Shown: positions 8,221 through 19,643, counted from the first letter of the stretch. The stretch: DNA of 64,000 nt from Sva-07 sp963743825 (GCA_963743825.1 CAVURC010000006.1:1-64000); one strand, 5' to 3'. Numbers and translations are program-made. The notes: a model not told the origin generated them from the sequence alone.

Positions 8221-9239
8221 GCGAAGTGGGCGATGCTGGCTGCGGTCTGGCGGCTGATGTCGGGGAGGACGGGGGTGAACACGTCCATGCCGTGCGAGGT
8301 GCCCATGACGATGCGGCACTGGGCGGCGACGCCGGCTCGCAGCAGCAGTCGGTAGAAGTCGATGCCCTCGTCGCGGAGCGGGTCGGCCTCGTTGACGCTG
8401 ATGAACGTCGGCGGCAGTCCGGTCACGTCGGCCTCGGTCGCGTGCGACGGCCAGGCGAGCGGATTGCCGTCCTCGAAGTGTTCGATGCCGTACGCCATCG
8501 CGCCGCGGTTGTGGTGCAGGTTCAGCAGGTAGCCCTCGTTCTCGATCGACGACGGGAACCGGTCCTGCGGCCACTGTCCGGCGATGTACGGGCAGAGCGC
8601 ATACAGACCCTTGATCAATCCGATGTCACCGTCGCGCAGCAGCATCATGCCGGTCGCGAGCGTCAGGTTGCCGCCGCCGCTCTCGCCGGCGACGATCACC
8701 TGTGCCGGGTCGATGTGCAGTTTCTCGGCATTGTCCACGACCCATCGCAGGCCCGACACGCAGTCGTGCAACCCGGCGGGGAACGGCTCGACCTCGGGCG
8801 CCGACGAGGCCGTGACCGCGTTGCGGAAGTCGACCATGGCGACCGCGAGACCTTCGGCGGCGAGCACCCTGGCCCAGATCCGGTAGAGCGCATCGAAGGC
8901 GCTGCCGTTCTGCATCCCGCCACCGTGGATGTAGTACACGCACGGAACGACGTCGTCGCCCTCGGGTCGGACGTAGCGGATCTTGACCGTGTTGGCGTCG
9001 GGAGCCGACGTGAACTCGTGGACCGTGATCGACAGCCCGGCCGACGATGCGACCTCCTCGGTGTCGAGCGAGTCGTACAGCGCGGCGCCCTTCTCGCGCA
9101 TGGCCACCGCCTTGGGGTGGTTGCTGATCTCGAGCAGGGTTTCGCGGCTGTCCACGTCGGTCAGATTGGTGACCGGCACGTTGCGCAGCGCCCACTTCAC
9201 CCGTGGGTCGAGCCGTGGATCGTTCTCGAGATCGGGCAT
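8211..9239 (-). CDS. Alpha/beta hydrolase, hormone-sensitive-lipase family
   Basis: 342 residues. The family hallmarks are the oxyanion motif YIHGGGMQNG, the nucleophile in VAGESGGGNL, an acid in NEADPLRDEG and His in GTSHGMDVF. A cap region precedes the core (residues 1-90). It probably hydrolyses a short or medium acyl ester; the real substrate cannot be inferred. The start lies one base from the stop of the upstream hydrolase gene (TGA-c-ATG), so the two hydrolases form an operon. Its stop falls in a long palindrome. Confidence 0.88.
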   Translation of the reverse strand: MPDLENDPRLDPRVKWALRNVPVTNLTDVDSRETLLEISNHPKAVAMREKGAALYDSLDTEEVASSAGLSITVHEFTSAPDANTVKIRYVRPEGDDVVPCVYYIHGGGMQNGSAFDALYRIWARVLAAEGLAVAMVDFRNAVTASSAPEVEPFPAGLHDCVSGLRWVVDNAEKLHIDPAQVIVAGESGGGNLTLATGMMLLRDGDIGLIKGLYALCPYIAGQWPQDRFPSSIENEGYLLNLHHNRGAMAYGIEHFEDGNPLAWPSHATEADVTGLPPTFISVNEADPLRDEGIDFYRLLLRAGVAAQCRIVMGTSHGMDVFTPVLPDISRQTAASIAHFARQ

Positions 9240-9240
9240 G

Positions 9241-10122
9241 TCAGCGATCCTCTCCGCGCACGGCGATGTTGAAGATCGCGTCGGCCATCTGCGGCCAGTA
9301 GATCGAGGGCATGTCGTGGCCCATCCGGCCGAACACGAGCAGTTCGGCGCCGGGAATCGCCGCCGCGGTGGCCTCGCCGCCCGACAGGGTGACCAGCGAG
9401 TCCTGGCGGCCGTGGATCACCAGCGTCGGCACGTCGAGGTGGTTGAGCCCCTCGGTGCGGTCGCCCGACGCAGCGACCGCCACGAGATGGAATGCGGTCC
9501 CCGCCGGATTGAAGCATCGGTCGTACGACTCGGTGGCGATCGAGCGTGACAGTCCTTCGTCGAACAGCTCACCGGCGATCACGCGGGCCGTCTCGACGTT
9601 CTGGCGGATCGCACCGTCGCGATCGGTCGGTGCCGGTGTGAGCAGCGCCATCATCGACTCCGGATCGGGCTGGCCGACCTCGGTGTGGCCGGTCGTCGAC
9701 ATGATCGACGTCAGCGACAGGACCCGGTCGGGATGTTCGATGGCGATCGTCTGCACGATCATCCCGCCCATCGAGGCGCCCACGATGTGCGCTGCCGGGA
9801 TCTCGAGTGCATCGAGCAACCCGACGGCGTCGGCCGCCATCGTCGACAGCGTGTACGGCGCCTCGATCGGCTGACCTGCGAGGAACTGGGCGTACAGCGC
9901 CATCACATCGGGTGGGTCACCGGCCGACTTCGTCGAGAGGCCGACATCGCGGTTGTCGTATCGGATGACCCGGAACCCTCGCTCGAGGAGTTCGCTGATG
10001 AAGCCGGGTGACCACAGCGTCATCTGGGCGCCGAGACCCATGACGAGCAGGGCGGGAGGCGCATCGTCGGGGCCGAAGCTCTCGTAGCAGATCTCGATGT
10101 CGTTGACGGCAATGGTGGGCAC
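9241..10122 (-). CDS. Alpha/beta hydrolase
   Basis: 293 residues from the GTG at 10122. Longer in-frame starts exist upstream but add sequence of atypical composition. Motifs: LLVMGLGAQMTLWSPGF, YDNRDVGLS, nucleophile VGASMGGMIVQ, acid in VIHGRQDSLV and His in FGRMGHDMP. This pattern is common in small bacterial esterases and in enzymes of aromatic or polyketide modification. It is the first gene of a two-hydrolase operon with the gene ending at 8211. It is divergent from the membrane protein starting at 10242. Confidence 0.85.
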   Translation of the reverse strand: MPTIAVNDIEICYESFGPDDAPPALLVMGLGAQMTLWSPGFISELLERGFRVIRYDNRDVGLSTKSAGDPPDVMALYAQFLAGQPIEAPYTLSTMAADAVGLLDALEIPAAHIVGASMGGMIVQTIAIEHPDRVLSLTSIMSTTGHTEVGQPDPESMMALLTPAPTDRDGAIRQNVETARVIAGELFDEGLSRSIATESYDRCFNPAGTAFHLVAVAASGDRTEGLNHLDVPTLVIHGRQDSLVTLSGGEATAAAIPGAELLVFGRMGHDMPSIYWPQMADAIFNIAVRGEDR

Positions 10123-10241
10123 GGGCCGATCCTTGCAGGCAGCCCCGGTGTCGGCCGCACTCGAGCGACCGGTCGGCAAGCTCCGCACACGATGTGGCGG
10201 AATGCGCCACGCAGCGCAGTCAGCCCTGTCACAATACCGCG

Positions 10242-11795
10242 ATGAGCGACTCGGATCCGACGCTGCCCAATGCGCCCGGAGGCAGCGTCCCGCCGCCGCC
10301 TCCTCCACGGCCTCCAGCACCCGCCGACCCCGCACCTGGCGGGCGATCCGACAGAGCTGATCGATCCGGTCGGAGCCGCATGGATCCGACGCAGCTGATC
10401 GATCCGGTCGACGCCGGCATGGATCCGACACCTCCCGGCGAACCGCCACTGTTCATCGATCCGTTGGAAGTCGGCATGGGGGAGCCGACGACGCTGATGC
10501 CCGTGACCGAGGCATGTCGACGGTACGCCGCCGACCGTTCCGCCGGATGCCCCGGTGGATCCCGACGAGTTTCCCGAAGAGCCGATCCCGTGGTACAAGA
10601 AGCCCGGTCCGATCGCGGCGTTGATCGTCGCACTCCTGTTGATCGCTGGTCTCATCGCCTGGCTCGTGCTCGGTGGTGACGACGACTCCGACGAGGCGTC
10701 AGCCGACGTCGACCTTCCTGGTCTTCGAGACCACCGACGAAACCGGCACGAACATCGACGTCGGGTTCCTCGTCACCGTCACGGACCCGCCGAGGCACCG
10801 GCGTCGTTCGTCTGGCTGCGTCCCGATCGGCGTCACACCCGGCGAGATGGCAGGGGAGACGACCGGATCCGACGGTCGTGTTGCGTTCGAATGGGAACCC
10901 GACGACACCGTCGCCGACCCCGCCGCGTGGGCAGTCGACGCGTGACTGCCCGACGCTCAGGTTCCACCCGGCTGGACCCCGCCCGGCCCGAACGTCGACT
11001 GCGTGCTTCGACCGTTCGACGGCCCGGTGACCTCCGTCTCGATGAACATCGAACTCGATTCGAACGACGACACCATCGATCGGGTCGCCACGGTGACCTT
11101 CCCGAACCACACGTTCGCTGCCCGGCGACTCGGTGACCTGCCAGCTCGTCGCCGGAGCGCCGGCGCCGACCACGGTGGTCGAGACCACGGTCGTGGACAC
11201 CACGGTGGTCGAGACCACGGTCGTGGAAACCACCGAGGCGACGACGACCGTCCCCGCAACGACGGTGGCGCCCACCACGGTGGCGCCGACCACGGCGGCA
11301 CCGACCACCGTGCCGCCACCACGGTGGCGCCGTCGACCACGACGACAACGATCGTGATTCCGGTGGCGCCGACGGACTCGCTGTGGGACATCATCGAGCG
11401 CGAGGAGGAACTGAGCGAGTTCGAGCAGTTCGTGATCGATGCCGGCTTCCAGGACGAGCTCGACGACCCGACGAGGATCTTCACGATCTTCGCCCCGACG
11501 AACGATGCGATCGACGCGGCGAACGAAGTCCCGGCCGACTCCCTGCCGACCGACCCCGGTGATCTCAACGATCTGCTCCTCGCTCATGCCAGCGACATCG
11601 ATCCGGCTCCGGAGCTCGCTGATCTGCTTGAAGATGACCTCGATCGACGTGCTGTTCGGAGGGCCTCAACCGATCGCGTCCGCACCTCGGCCGGCGCTCG
11701 GCATGATCGGTGACGCCAAGATCGTGTTCCAAGCCGATCCGGCCAGCAATGGCGTGCTGTACATGATCGACAAGGTGCTGACCCCGCAACCCTGA
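10242..11795 (+). CDS. Membrane-anchored fasciclin (FAS1) domain protein, multiply frameshifted
   Basis: Joined across frames, this is one cell-surface protein. It has a cytoplasmic Pro/Asp-rich N-terminus (MSDSDPTLPNAPGG), repeated DPT/IDP motifs and one membrane helix near 10610-10670 (PIAALIVALLLIAGLIAWLV). An extracellular beta-rich part follows (TNIDVGFLVTVTD), then a Thr/Val linker at about 11160-11340. The C-terminal FAS1 domain reads SLWDIIEREEELSEFEQFV, IFTIFAPTNDAID and ends VLYMIDKVLTPQP. Frames change near 10530, 10715, 11130, 11310 and 11640, and an in-frame TGA lies at 10943. It is either a pseudogene or a poorly sequenced stretch; the domains themselves look healthy. FAS1 domains mediate adhesion. 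Confidence 0.65.
11170..11335 (+). repeat. Short tandem repeat coding a Thr/Val linker
   Basis: Units such as ACCACGGTGGTCGAG and ACCACGGTCGTGGA recur in tandem and encode TTVVETTVVDTTVV-type sequence in the fasciclin protein. Reading frames are lost on both sides of it, consistent with slippage or misassembly in repetitive GC-rich DNA. Confidence 0.6.
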
Positions 11796-11801
11796 CCCGT
11801 G

Positions 11802-11822
11802 CATGAGTGTCAGACACCATGT
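11802..11822. repeat. Degenerate palindrome, GTGTC-A-GACAC centre
   Basis: CATG-A-GTGTC-A-GACAC-CATG lies between the fasciclin gene and murI. The core equals that of the four-copy 33-bp palindrome, and the following GTGTACA recalls its arm. It looks like a decayed copy. Confidence 0.4.
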
Positions 11823-11847
11823 GTACACTGCCGTAGGCTTGCCGACC

Positions 11848-12654
11848 GTGGATCGGCCGATCGGGATGTTCGACTCCGGGTTCGGTGGTCTCACCGTCGC
11901 CCGGGCGACGATCGACCTGCTTCCGGCCGAGGATCTCGTCTACATCGGCGACACCGGCCGATACCCGTACGGCTCCAAACCACTCGACGACGTGCGGCAG
12001 TACGCGCACGAACTCGCGTGGTCGCTCGTGACGGACTACGACGCCAAGGCGGTTGTCGTTGCGTGCAACACCGCAACCGCGGCCGGGCTCGACGATCTCC
12101 GCGCCGAGCTGCCCGTCCCGATCATCGATGTCATCGCCCCGGGTGCCCGCGCCCTGGTGCACACGACGGTCACCGGTCGGGTGGGCGTGATCGGCACCGT
12201 CGGCACGATGGCCTCGGGCGCCTACCTGCATGCCGTCGTCGAGACGGGCGCTCCCGTGTCGTTGACGAGCGCGGCGTGCCCTGGCTTCGTGGAGTTCGTC
12301 GAACGGGGCCAGACCAGCGGTGACGAGGTCATGGTGCTCGCCGAACGCCTCCTCGCCCCGATCCGTGATGCCGACGTCGATGCGCTGCTCCTGGGCTGCA
12401 CCCACTACCCGTTCCTCGCCCGCACGATCAGCGACGTGATGGGACCTGCGGTCACGCTCGTGAGTTCGGCCGACGAGACCGCCTTCGAGGTGATGCATCG
12501 TCTCGGCGAGCTCGGCCTGCTGCGCAGCGGCGAGGGAGCCGGGAGACACCGGTTCGTGTCGAGCGGCGACGTCGAGTCGTTCCGCGAGCTCGGCGCGCAA
12601 CTGCTCGGCCCCGAACTCGACCACACCGAGGCCTGGAAATCACCCGCGTCCTGA
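11848..12654 (+). CDS. murI: Glutamate racemase
   Basis: 268 residues from the GTG at 11848 (an ATG at 11803 lies within the degenerate palindrome and is less likely). It converts L- to D-glutamate for peptidoglycan. The two catalytic cysteines are seen in VVVACNTATAAG and LLLGCTHYPFLA, and the N-terminal IGMFDSGFGGLTV and YIGDTGRYPYG motifs are intact. It is followed by rph and rdgB, the common actinobacterial order. A perfect 33-bp palindrome separates its stop from rph. Confidence 0.95.
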   Translation: MDRPIGMFDSGFGGLTVARATIDLLPAEDLVYIGDTGRYPYGSKPLDDVRQYAHELAWSLVTDYDAKAVVVACNTATAAGLDDLRAELPVPIIDVIAPGARALVHTTVTGRVGVIGTVGTMASGAYLHAVVETGAPVSLTSAACPGFVEFVERGQTSGDEVMVLAERLLAPIRDADVDALLLGCTHYPFLARTISDVMGPAVTLVSSADETAFEVMHRLGELGLLRSGEGAGRHRFVSSGDVESFRELGAQLLGPELDHTEAWKSPAS

Positions 12655-12656
12655 TC

Positions 12657-12689
12657 ACGTACACGATGTGTCAGACACATCGTGTACGT
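12657..12689. repeat. 33-bp palindrome, copy 1 of 4
   Basis: Perfect 16-bp arms (ACGTACACGATGTGTC) around a central A. It lies 3 bases after the murI stop, between two tandem plus-strand genes. Three identical-arm copies occur at 17648, 28092 and 56350. Confidence 0.85.
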
Positions 12690-12724
12690 CCCACCAACCG
12701 ACCCCACCCTGAATGGAGACCCCC

Positions 12725-13483
12725 ATGGCCCGCCCCGATGGACGCAGCAACGACGAACTGCGTCCGATCACGTTCGAACGAGATTTCACCGAGATGGCCG
12801 ACGGCTCGTGCCTCGTGTCGTTCGGCAAGACCCGAGTGCTGTGCACCGCATCGATCGACGACGACGTGCCACGGTGGATGCGCAACTCGGGCAAGGGCTG
12901 GGTGACCGCCGAGTACTCGATGCTCCCCGGTGCGTCGCCCGAGCGGATCGACCGTGAGGCCGCCCGCGGCAAGCAGAGCGGACGCACCGTCGAGATCCAA
13001 CGCCTCATCGGCCGGTCGCTGCGCGCCGCGTGCGACATGAAGGCGCTCGGCGAACGTCAGGTCGTCGTCGACTGCGACGCCCTGCAGGCCGACGGCGGCA
13101 CCCGCACGGCCAGCATCTGTGGCGGCTTCATCGCACTGCACGACGCGCTCCAGCGGGTGGTGCAGCGCGGCGATCTGCCGGCGAATCCGTTGCACTCGTT
13201 CTGTACGGCGATCAGCGTCGGCATCGTCGGTGGCACGCCGGTACTCGACCTGCCGTACGTGGAGGACAGCACCGCCGAAGTCGACATGAACGTGGTGATG
13301 CTCCGCCCGATCGCCGGTGGCGAGGCGCGCTTCGTGGAGGTGCAGGGCACCGCCGAGGGGATGGCGTTCTCCCGGGGCGAACTCGATGCGCTCGTGGCGC
13401 TCGCCGAGGGCGGCCTCGTGCAGATCGCCGATCTGCAAGCGGCCACCATCGCCACGCCGCCCTCGGCTCGGCCCGCTCGCTGA
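12725..13483 (+). CDS. rph: Ribonuclease PH
   Basis: 252 residues. A phosphate-dependent exoribonuclease that trims tRNA 3' ends. Recognisable parts are MARPDGRSNDELRPITFERD, the RNA-binding and catalytic stretch EIQRLIGRSLRAACDM, VVDCDALQADGGTRTASICG and the C-terminal EVQGTAEGMAFSR. The ATG at 12725 is preceded by GGAG at a proper distance; an in-frame ATG four codons earlier is less likely. The gene follows murI and precedes rdgB. Confidence 0.96.
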   Translation: MARPDGRSNDELRPITFERDFTEMADGSCLVSFGKTRVLCTASIDDDVPRWMRNSGKGWVTAEYSMLPGASPERIDREAARGKQSGRTVEIQRLIGRSLRAACDMKALGERQVVVDCDALQADGGTRTASICGGFIALHDALQRVVQRGDLPANPLHSFCTAISVGIVGGTPVLDLPYVEDSTAEVDMNVVMLRPIAGGEARFVEVQGTAEGMAFSRGELDALVALAEGGLVQIADLQAATIATPPSARPAR

Positions 13484-13493
13484 GGCCCGTCCG

Positions 13494-14072
13494 ATGATGC
13501 AACTCGTGTGCGCGTCGGCGAATCCCGACAAGGTCGTCGAGATCCAGCAACTCCTCGCCGGGGTCGTCGACCTGTTGCCCCGCCCCGCTCACGTCGCCGA
13601 CGTGGTGGAGGATGCCGGCTCGCTGGTCGGCAACGCCCGGCTGAAGGCGGTCGCACTGTGTGAGGCGACCGGGCTGCCGGCCGTGGCCGACGACACCGGG
13701 CTCGAAGTCGATGCGCTCGCAGGAGCGCCCGGTGTCGACGCCGCGCACTATGCAGGCGAGGGCTGCAGCTACGCCGACAACCGGAACAAGCTGCTCGCCG
13801 AACTCGAGGGCGTGGAGGATCGACGGGCGGCGTTCAAGACCGTGGCGATCGTGGTGTGGCCGGACGGGTCGGAGCTGTACGTCGAAGGCGTGTGCCCCGG
13901 GGTGATCACCACGGCGGAGCGCGGCGCGGTCGGCTTCGGCTACGACTCCGTGTTCCAACCCGACGAGGGTGGGGGAGCGACGTTCGCCGAGATGGGCACC
14001 GATGCCAAGAACGAGATCTCCCACCGTGGGCGCGCGTTCAGGGCATTGCTCAGGGAGTTGGCGCAACGGTGA
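13494..14072 (+). CDS. rdgB: XTP/dITP diphosphatase (HAM1/RdgB)
   Basis: 192 residues. It removes non-canonical purine nucleoside triphosphates from the pool. Family motifs: CASANPDKVVEIQ, SLVGNARLKA, VADDTGLEVDAL, GFGYDSVFQP and the terminal ISHRGRAF. A second ATG directly follows the first (13497). It lies 10 bases after rph. Its last 23 bases overlap the 3' end of the convergent minus-strand gene at 14050. Confidence 0.95.
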   Translation: MMQLVCASANPDKVVEIQQLLAGVVDLLPRPAHVADVVEDAGSLVGNARLKAVALCEATGLPAVADDTGLEVDALAGAPGVDAAHYAGEGCSYADNRNKLLAELEGVEDRRAAFKTVAIVVWPDGSELYVEGVCPGVITTAERGAVGFGYDSVFQPDEGGGATFAEMGTDAKNEISHRGRAFRALLRELAQR

Positions 14073-14991
14073 CGACGAAGCCCCGGTGATCGCTGCCGGG
14101 GATCTCGAAGTCGGCCACGTCGGTCGACACGAGGCCGTCGGTGGTGAGCGCGTGGTCGAGACGAACGAAGGCGGGCACGATCTTGTCGGTCGGCCACGAC
14201 GCCGAAAAGCCCTTGCCGTGCGCGATGTGGGCGTCGACGAGTCCCGCATCGAGCAGCTCGCGGAAGTCGGGATGCCAGTACGAGGCGTTGAGGTCGCCCA
14301 CCACCAGTGTCGGTGAGGTGGCGTCACTCCCGATCCGAGCCGCGGTGGCGAGGTCGCCCTGCCAGTCCTCGAAGCTGATCAGTGGCGTCGGCACGTGCAT
14401 CGCCACGACGCGAACGTCGCCGTCGGGACCGTCGACGCTGACATCGAGGCTGTGGTTGTAGGTGTCGGGGTGCTCACCGATGGCCACCGGCTGGCGGCTC
14501 CACACGGCGATGCCGCCGGCGTACCGATCGGTGCGATCGATCCGGTTCGGGTAGTCGTCGGCCAGGTCCGAGGCCTGCAGGGCCGATTGGTGCTCGGCGG
14601 TGTACTCGTTGAACACGATGACGTCGGGGGCGAGGTCGCGGAGCGTCGCGACGACGTCGTCGATGCGGTCGTTGCTGTAGAGGAGATTGACGGAGGCAAC
14701 ACGCAGACCGACGGCACCGGCGATCGGGTCGGGCCGGTCGCCGGGGTAGGCAGCGGGAGCGGCGAGGATGAGGATCCCGACGCCGATCGCAGCGCACACA
14801 GTGGCGAGCAACAGCCAACGCTGCCACAGCGCGATGATCACGAGGGGTGCCAGGACGAGGCCGAGGTACGGGGTGAGCGACAGGACGATTGCGACGTTGC
14901 GGGTCGCTGTCCACCCGACGGCCTGGCTGAGTGCCACGGCGCCGACGAGTGCGACGATCGCCCACCCGATCAACTCCGGTATCCACGCCAT
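14050..14991 (-). CDS. Membrane-bound endonuclease/exonuclease/phosphatase-family protein
   Basis: 313 residues. The first 85 residues form three membrane helices (IGWAIVALVGAVALSQA, VAIVLSLTPYLGLVLAPLVI, WLLLATVCAAIGVGILILAA). The rest is an EEP-fold domain: RVASVNLLYSN, Glu in VIVFNEYTAEH, VVAMHVPTP, VVGDLNASYWHPDF, and SDHRGFVV with the final Asp-His pair. Relatives are often annotated as secreted nucleases or phosphodiesterases. The predicted domain would face outside. The substrate is unknown. Confidence 0.85.
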   Translation of the reverse strand: MAWIPELIGWAIVALVGAVALSQAVGWTATRNVAIVLSLTPYLGLVLAPLVIIALWQRWLLLATVCAAIGVGILILAAPAAYPGDRPDPIAGAVGLRVASVNLLYSNDRIDDVVATLRDLAPDVIVFNEYTAEHQSALQASDLADDYPNRIDRTDRYAGGIAVWSRQPVAIGEHPDTYNHSLDVSVDGPDGDVRVVAMHVPTPLISFEDWQGDLATAARIGSDATSPTLVVGDLNASYWHPDFRELLDAGLVDAHIAHGKGFSASWPTDKIVPAFVRLDHALTTDGLVSTDVADFEIPGSDHRGFVVTVAPTP

Positions 14992-15043
14992 TCGCTCGCA
15001 CCGCCGCAGGGTATGACGCGAACCGTAGAGTGGGCCGTCATCG

Positions 15044-15117
15044 GCCGACGTAGCCCAATTGGCAGAGGCACGGCGTTTAGGTCGCCGTCAGTGAGAGTTC
15101 GAGTCTCTCCGTCGGCA
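15044..15117 (+). tRNA. tRNA with UAG anticodon (Leu) in a class I body
   Basis: A complete cloverleaf of 74 nt: acceptor GCCGACG/CGTCGGC, D-arm GCC..GGC, anticodon stem CGGCG/CGCCG with loop TTTAGGT (anticodon TAG at 15078-15080), T-arm GAGAG-TTCGAGT-CTCTC, discriminator A, no encoded CCA. The loop is identical to that of standard tRNA-Leu(UAG), which reads CUA. The variable region is only 5 nt (TCAGT), whereas bacterial leucine tRNAs have a long class II arm. A -10-like TAGAGT lies at 15026-15031. It is solitary on the plus strand between two minus-strand genes. Confidence 0.85.
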
Positions 15118-15139
15118 CGAACGCTCTGCAAACGCCGAT

Positions 15140-17585
<2,446 letters not shown>

Positions 17586-17647
17586 GGACCGACAGTAGCG
17601 GTGACGCCCGAGATCGGGCATCGGGCATCGGCATCAGTGCCGTGATC

Positions 17648-17680
17648 ACGTACACGATGTGTCAGACACATCGTGTACGT
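17648..17680. repeat. 33-bp palindrome, copy 2 of 4
   Basis: Arms identical to copy 1, centre A. It lies in the divergent gap between the ATPase start (17585, minus) and a lipoprotein start (17749, plus). It therefore cannot be a simple terminator for either gene. Confidence 0.85.
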
Positions 17681-17748
17681 CACCGAGCGTCGACCAAGTG
17701 ACGTTCGGCCCTTCCTGTCGGGGTGGGTCGCGGTCGTAACGTTCATGC

Positions 17749-18426
17749 ATGAGTCGGTGTCGCGTCGGTCGGGGGGTCGTACTGACCCTGGCTGTCGCTG
17801 CGATCATCGCATCATGCGGTGGCAGCGACAGTGGCGGCGAGAACGATGCGGCACCGGCCACAGGCGACACGGAGGCCACGGAATCCACCGACGCCCCTGC
17901 AGCAGATGACAGTGCTGCGGATGTGGCGCCGGATGAATCCTCCGACGAGTCGTCCGATGAATCCTCCGACGAGTCGGCCGACAGCGGTGGGGCGACGACG
18001 AACTGTGACGCGATCTTCTCGATGGCGGAGATGGAGGAGTTCTTCGCCGAGCCCGTGACCCTGACCGAGGAAACCGACGACAGCCTCGGGCAGCTCGTGT
18101 GCACGTGGGATTCCATCGAGGATCCCGACAACCTGGACGACCTGGCCTCCCAGACCCTCCTCGTGCAGTTCTACTCGGGCTCGCCGATCGAAGCGTCGGC
18201 GTTCTTCGACCCCTCGCTGTACGACTCGGTGACCACCATCGACGGCATCGGCGACCTCGCCTACAGCTCCGGCTCGGCCGGGATGGACTACGCCTTCGTC
18301 GACGAACCGGTCGGGGGATCGTTGAACTACATCGCGTTCGACATGGGGAGTGCGGAGACTCAGCCGCCGCACACGCCGGAGGACGTCGAGCAGCTGTTCC
18401 GCACCTTCCACGACCGAGTGACCTGA
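17749..18426 (+). CDS. Predicted lipoprotein with acidic repeat linker
   Basis: 225 residues. A signal peptide (GVVLTLAVAAIIASC) ends in a lipobox Cys. It is followed by a Gly/Ser/Asp linker with four tandem SSDE units (near residues 64-80), then a folded domain with Cys residues (TTNCDAIFSMAEMEEFF, LVCTWDSI) and FQ/Y-rich strands. The layout resembles DUF3558-type actinobacterial lipoproteins, but I do not recognise a function. The single start is ATG at 17749. Confidence 0.75.
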   Translation: MSRCRVGRGVVLTLAVAAIIASCGGSDSGGENDAAPATGDTEATESTDAPAADDSAADVAPDESSDESSDESSDESADSGGATTNCDAIFSMAEMEEFFAEPVTLTEETDDSLGQLVCTWDSIEDPDNLDDLASQTLLVQFYSGSPIEASAFFDPSLYDSVTTIDGIGDLAYSSGSAGMDYAFVDEPVGGSLNYIAFDMGSAETQPPHTPEDVEQLFRTFHDRVT

Positions 18427-18485
18427 CCGCTCTCGGCGAGGATCCACCATCGCATCGTGCGACCCGGGACAACTACGTTGCCCCC

Positions 18486-19148
18486 ATGGCGTTCAGCGGA
18501 TTCCCCGTCGAGGGCATCGAGTTCTACGAGCAACTCGACGCCGACAACTCCCGCACCTTCTGGCAGGCCAACAAGGGTCGCTACGACGAATTCGTCAAGC
18601 AGCCGATGGTCGAACTGACCGAGACGCTCGCCGAGTTCGGGCCGTTCCACATGTTCCGCCCCTACAACGACGTCCGCTTCTCGAAGAACAAGCCGCCGTA
18701 CAAGACCCAGCAGGGCGCCTACGGCGAGTCGGAAGGCGGGACCGGGTATTACGTCCAGTTCTCGGCCGCCGGTCTGATGGTCGGCTCCGGCTACTACGCC
18801 ATGGCCAAGGATCAGCTCGAGCGGTTCCGTACAGCGATCGACGGCGACGCGACCGGCAGCGAACTCGCCGCCCTCGTCGCTGACGCCGAGAAGCGCAAGT
18901 ACTCGATCGGTGCGATCGACGAACTCAAGACCGCGCCGCGGGGCTATCCGAAGGATCACCCGCGTATCGAGCTGCTCCGACGCAAAGGCCTGATTGCAGT
19001 TCGCGAGTTCGGCGCCCCGAAGTGGATCCACACTGCCGGTGCCGCCACCCGTGTGCGCGACACGTGGACCGGCGTCGCCGACCTCTGCGCCTGGCTCGAC
19101 GCCCACGTCGGCCCCAGCACCCTTCCCCCCGACGACCGCCCCTTCTGA
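18486..19148 (+). CDS. DUF2461 family protein
   Basis: 220 residues. Typical family features: FPVEGIEFYEQLDADNSRTF, WQANKGRYDEFVKQPM, RPYNDVRFSKNKPPYKTQQG, GYYVQFSAAGLMVGSGYYAM and PRGYPKDHPRIELLRRKGL. The family is widespread and conserved but has no established activity. It starts 60 bases after the lipoprotein gene on the same strand, so it may be co-transcribed. The gene is intact. Confidence 0.85.
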   Translation: MAFSGFPVEGIEFYEQLDADNSRTFWQANKGRYDEFVKQPMVELTETLAEFGPFHMFRPYNDVRFSKNKPPYKTQQGAYGESEGGTGYYVQFSAAGLMVGSGYYAMAKDQLERFRTAIDGDATGSELAALVADAEKRKYSIGAIDELKTAPRGYPKDHPRIELLRRKGLIAVREFGAPKWIHTAGAATRVRDTWTGVADLCAWLDAHVGPSTLPPDDRPF

Positions 19149-19175
19149 GCGTCCGAGTTCAAAAAGAGCAGTGGG

Positions 19176-19412
19176 TCATTCAGCAGGAGCGCAGATCTCG
19201 CCCTTGGTCAGTGCCATTTTCCCCTGTCCCGTGGCACCGAGATCCTTCAGGAGCTACCCGACGTTCTCCACTTTGAAGGCAGTTTCGCCGGCGTTGACGG
19301 CCTTGTGAATCTGACCGAAGCAGGCGGCGTCTGCAGGCGCGGCGCTGGCGGTGCCGGCGAAGCTGACTGCGGCGATGGCGTCGACTGCTCCGGTGATGAT
19401 GATGCGCTTCAT
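19176..19412 (-). CDS. Small exported protein interrupted by an in-frame amber codon
   Basis: A 78-codon gene. MKRIIITGAVDAIAAVSF..ASA is a signal peptide, and a mature domain with two Cys follows (AACFGQIHKAVNAGETAF, then GEICAPAE). Codon 53 is TAG (19256-19254), after KVENVG. The same frame continues for 25 sensible codons (LLKDLGATGQGKMALTKGE) to a TGA at 19178-19176. CAG (Gln) at the TAG position would restore a typical sequence. The ATG has a good AAAGGA site upstream. It is either a one-base nonsense mutation, a sequence error or a readthrough site. The function is unknown. Confidence 0.6.
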
Positions 19413-19643
19413 GTGACATGTCCTTTCATAGGGCGGATGACGTATGTCCTCCCCTCGACGGACCACTCAGCGGTCTCGGAAGCCATTGAGTAGGAAAGGA
19501 TCACGAACCTGGCGCCGCGGCGAGTGCGGCTACACGTACCAACGGCATCGCCAGCCCGGATCCACGCCGCGAATGGGTTCGAGAACTCGCACCTCGGTTC
19601 GGCCCGGTGATGACGTACCGGCTCGCTCGAGCCGAGCGTTGCT

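Noticed and set aside
11803..11847. ATG at 11803 as the murI start
   Set aside because: It would translate the degenerate palindrome; family alignment favours the GTG at 11848 directly before DRPIGMFDSG.
15078..15080. Reading the tRNA as an amber suppressor that would rescue the TAG at 19254
   Set aside because: The anticodon is UAG, which pairs with CUA; decoding UAG codons needs a CUA anticodon.
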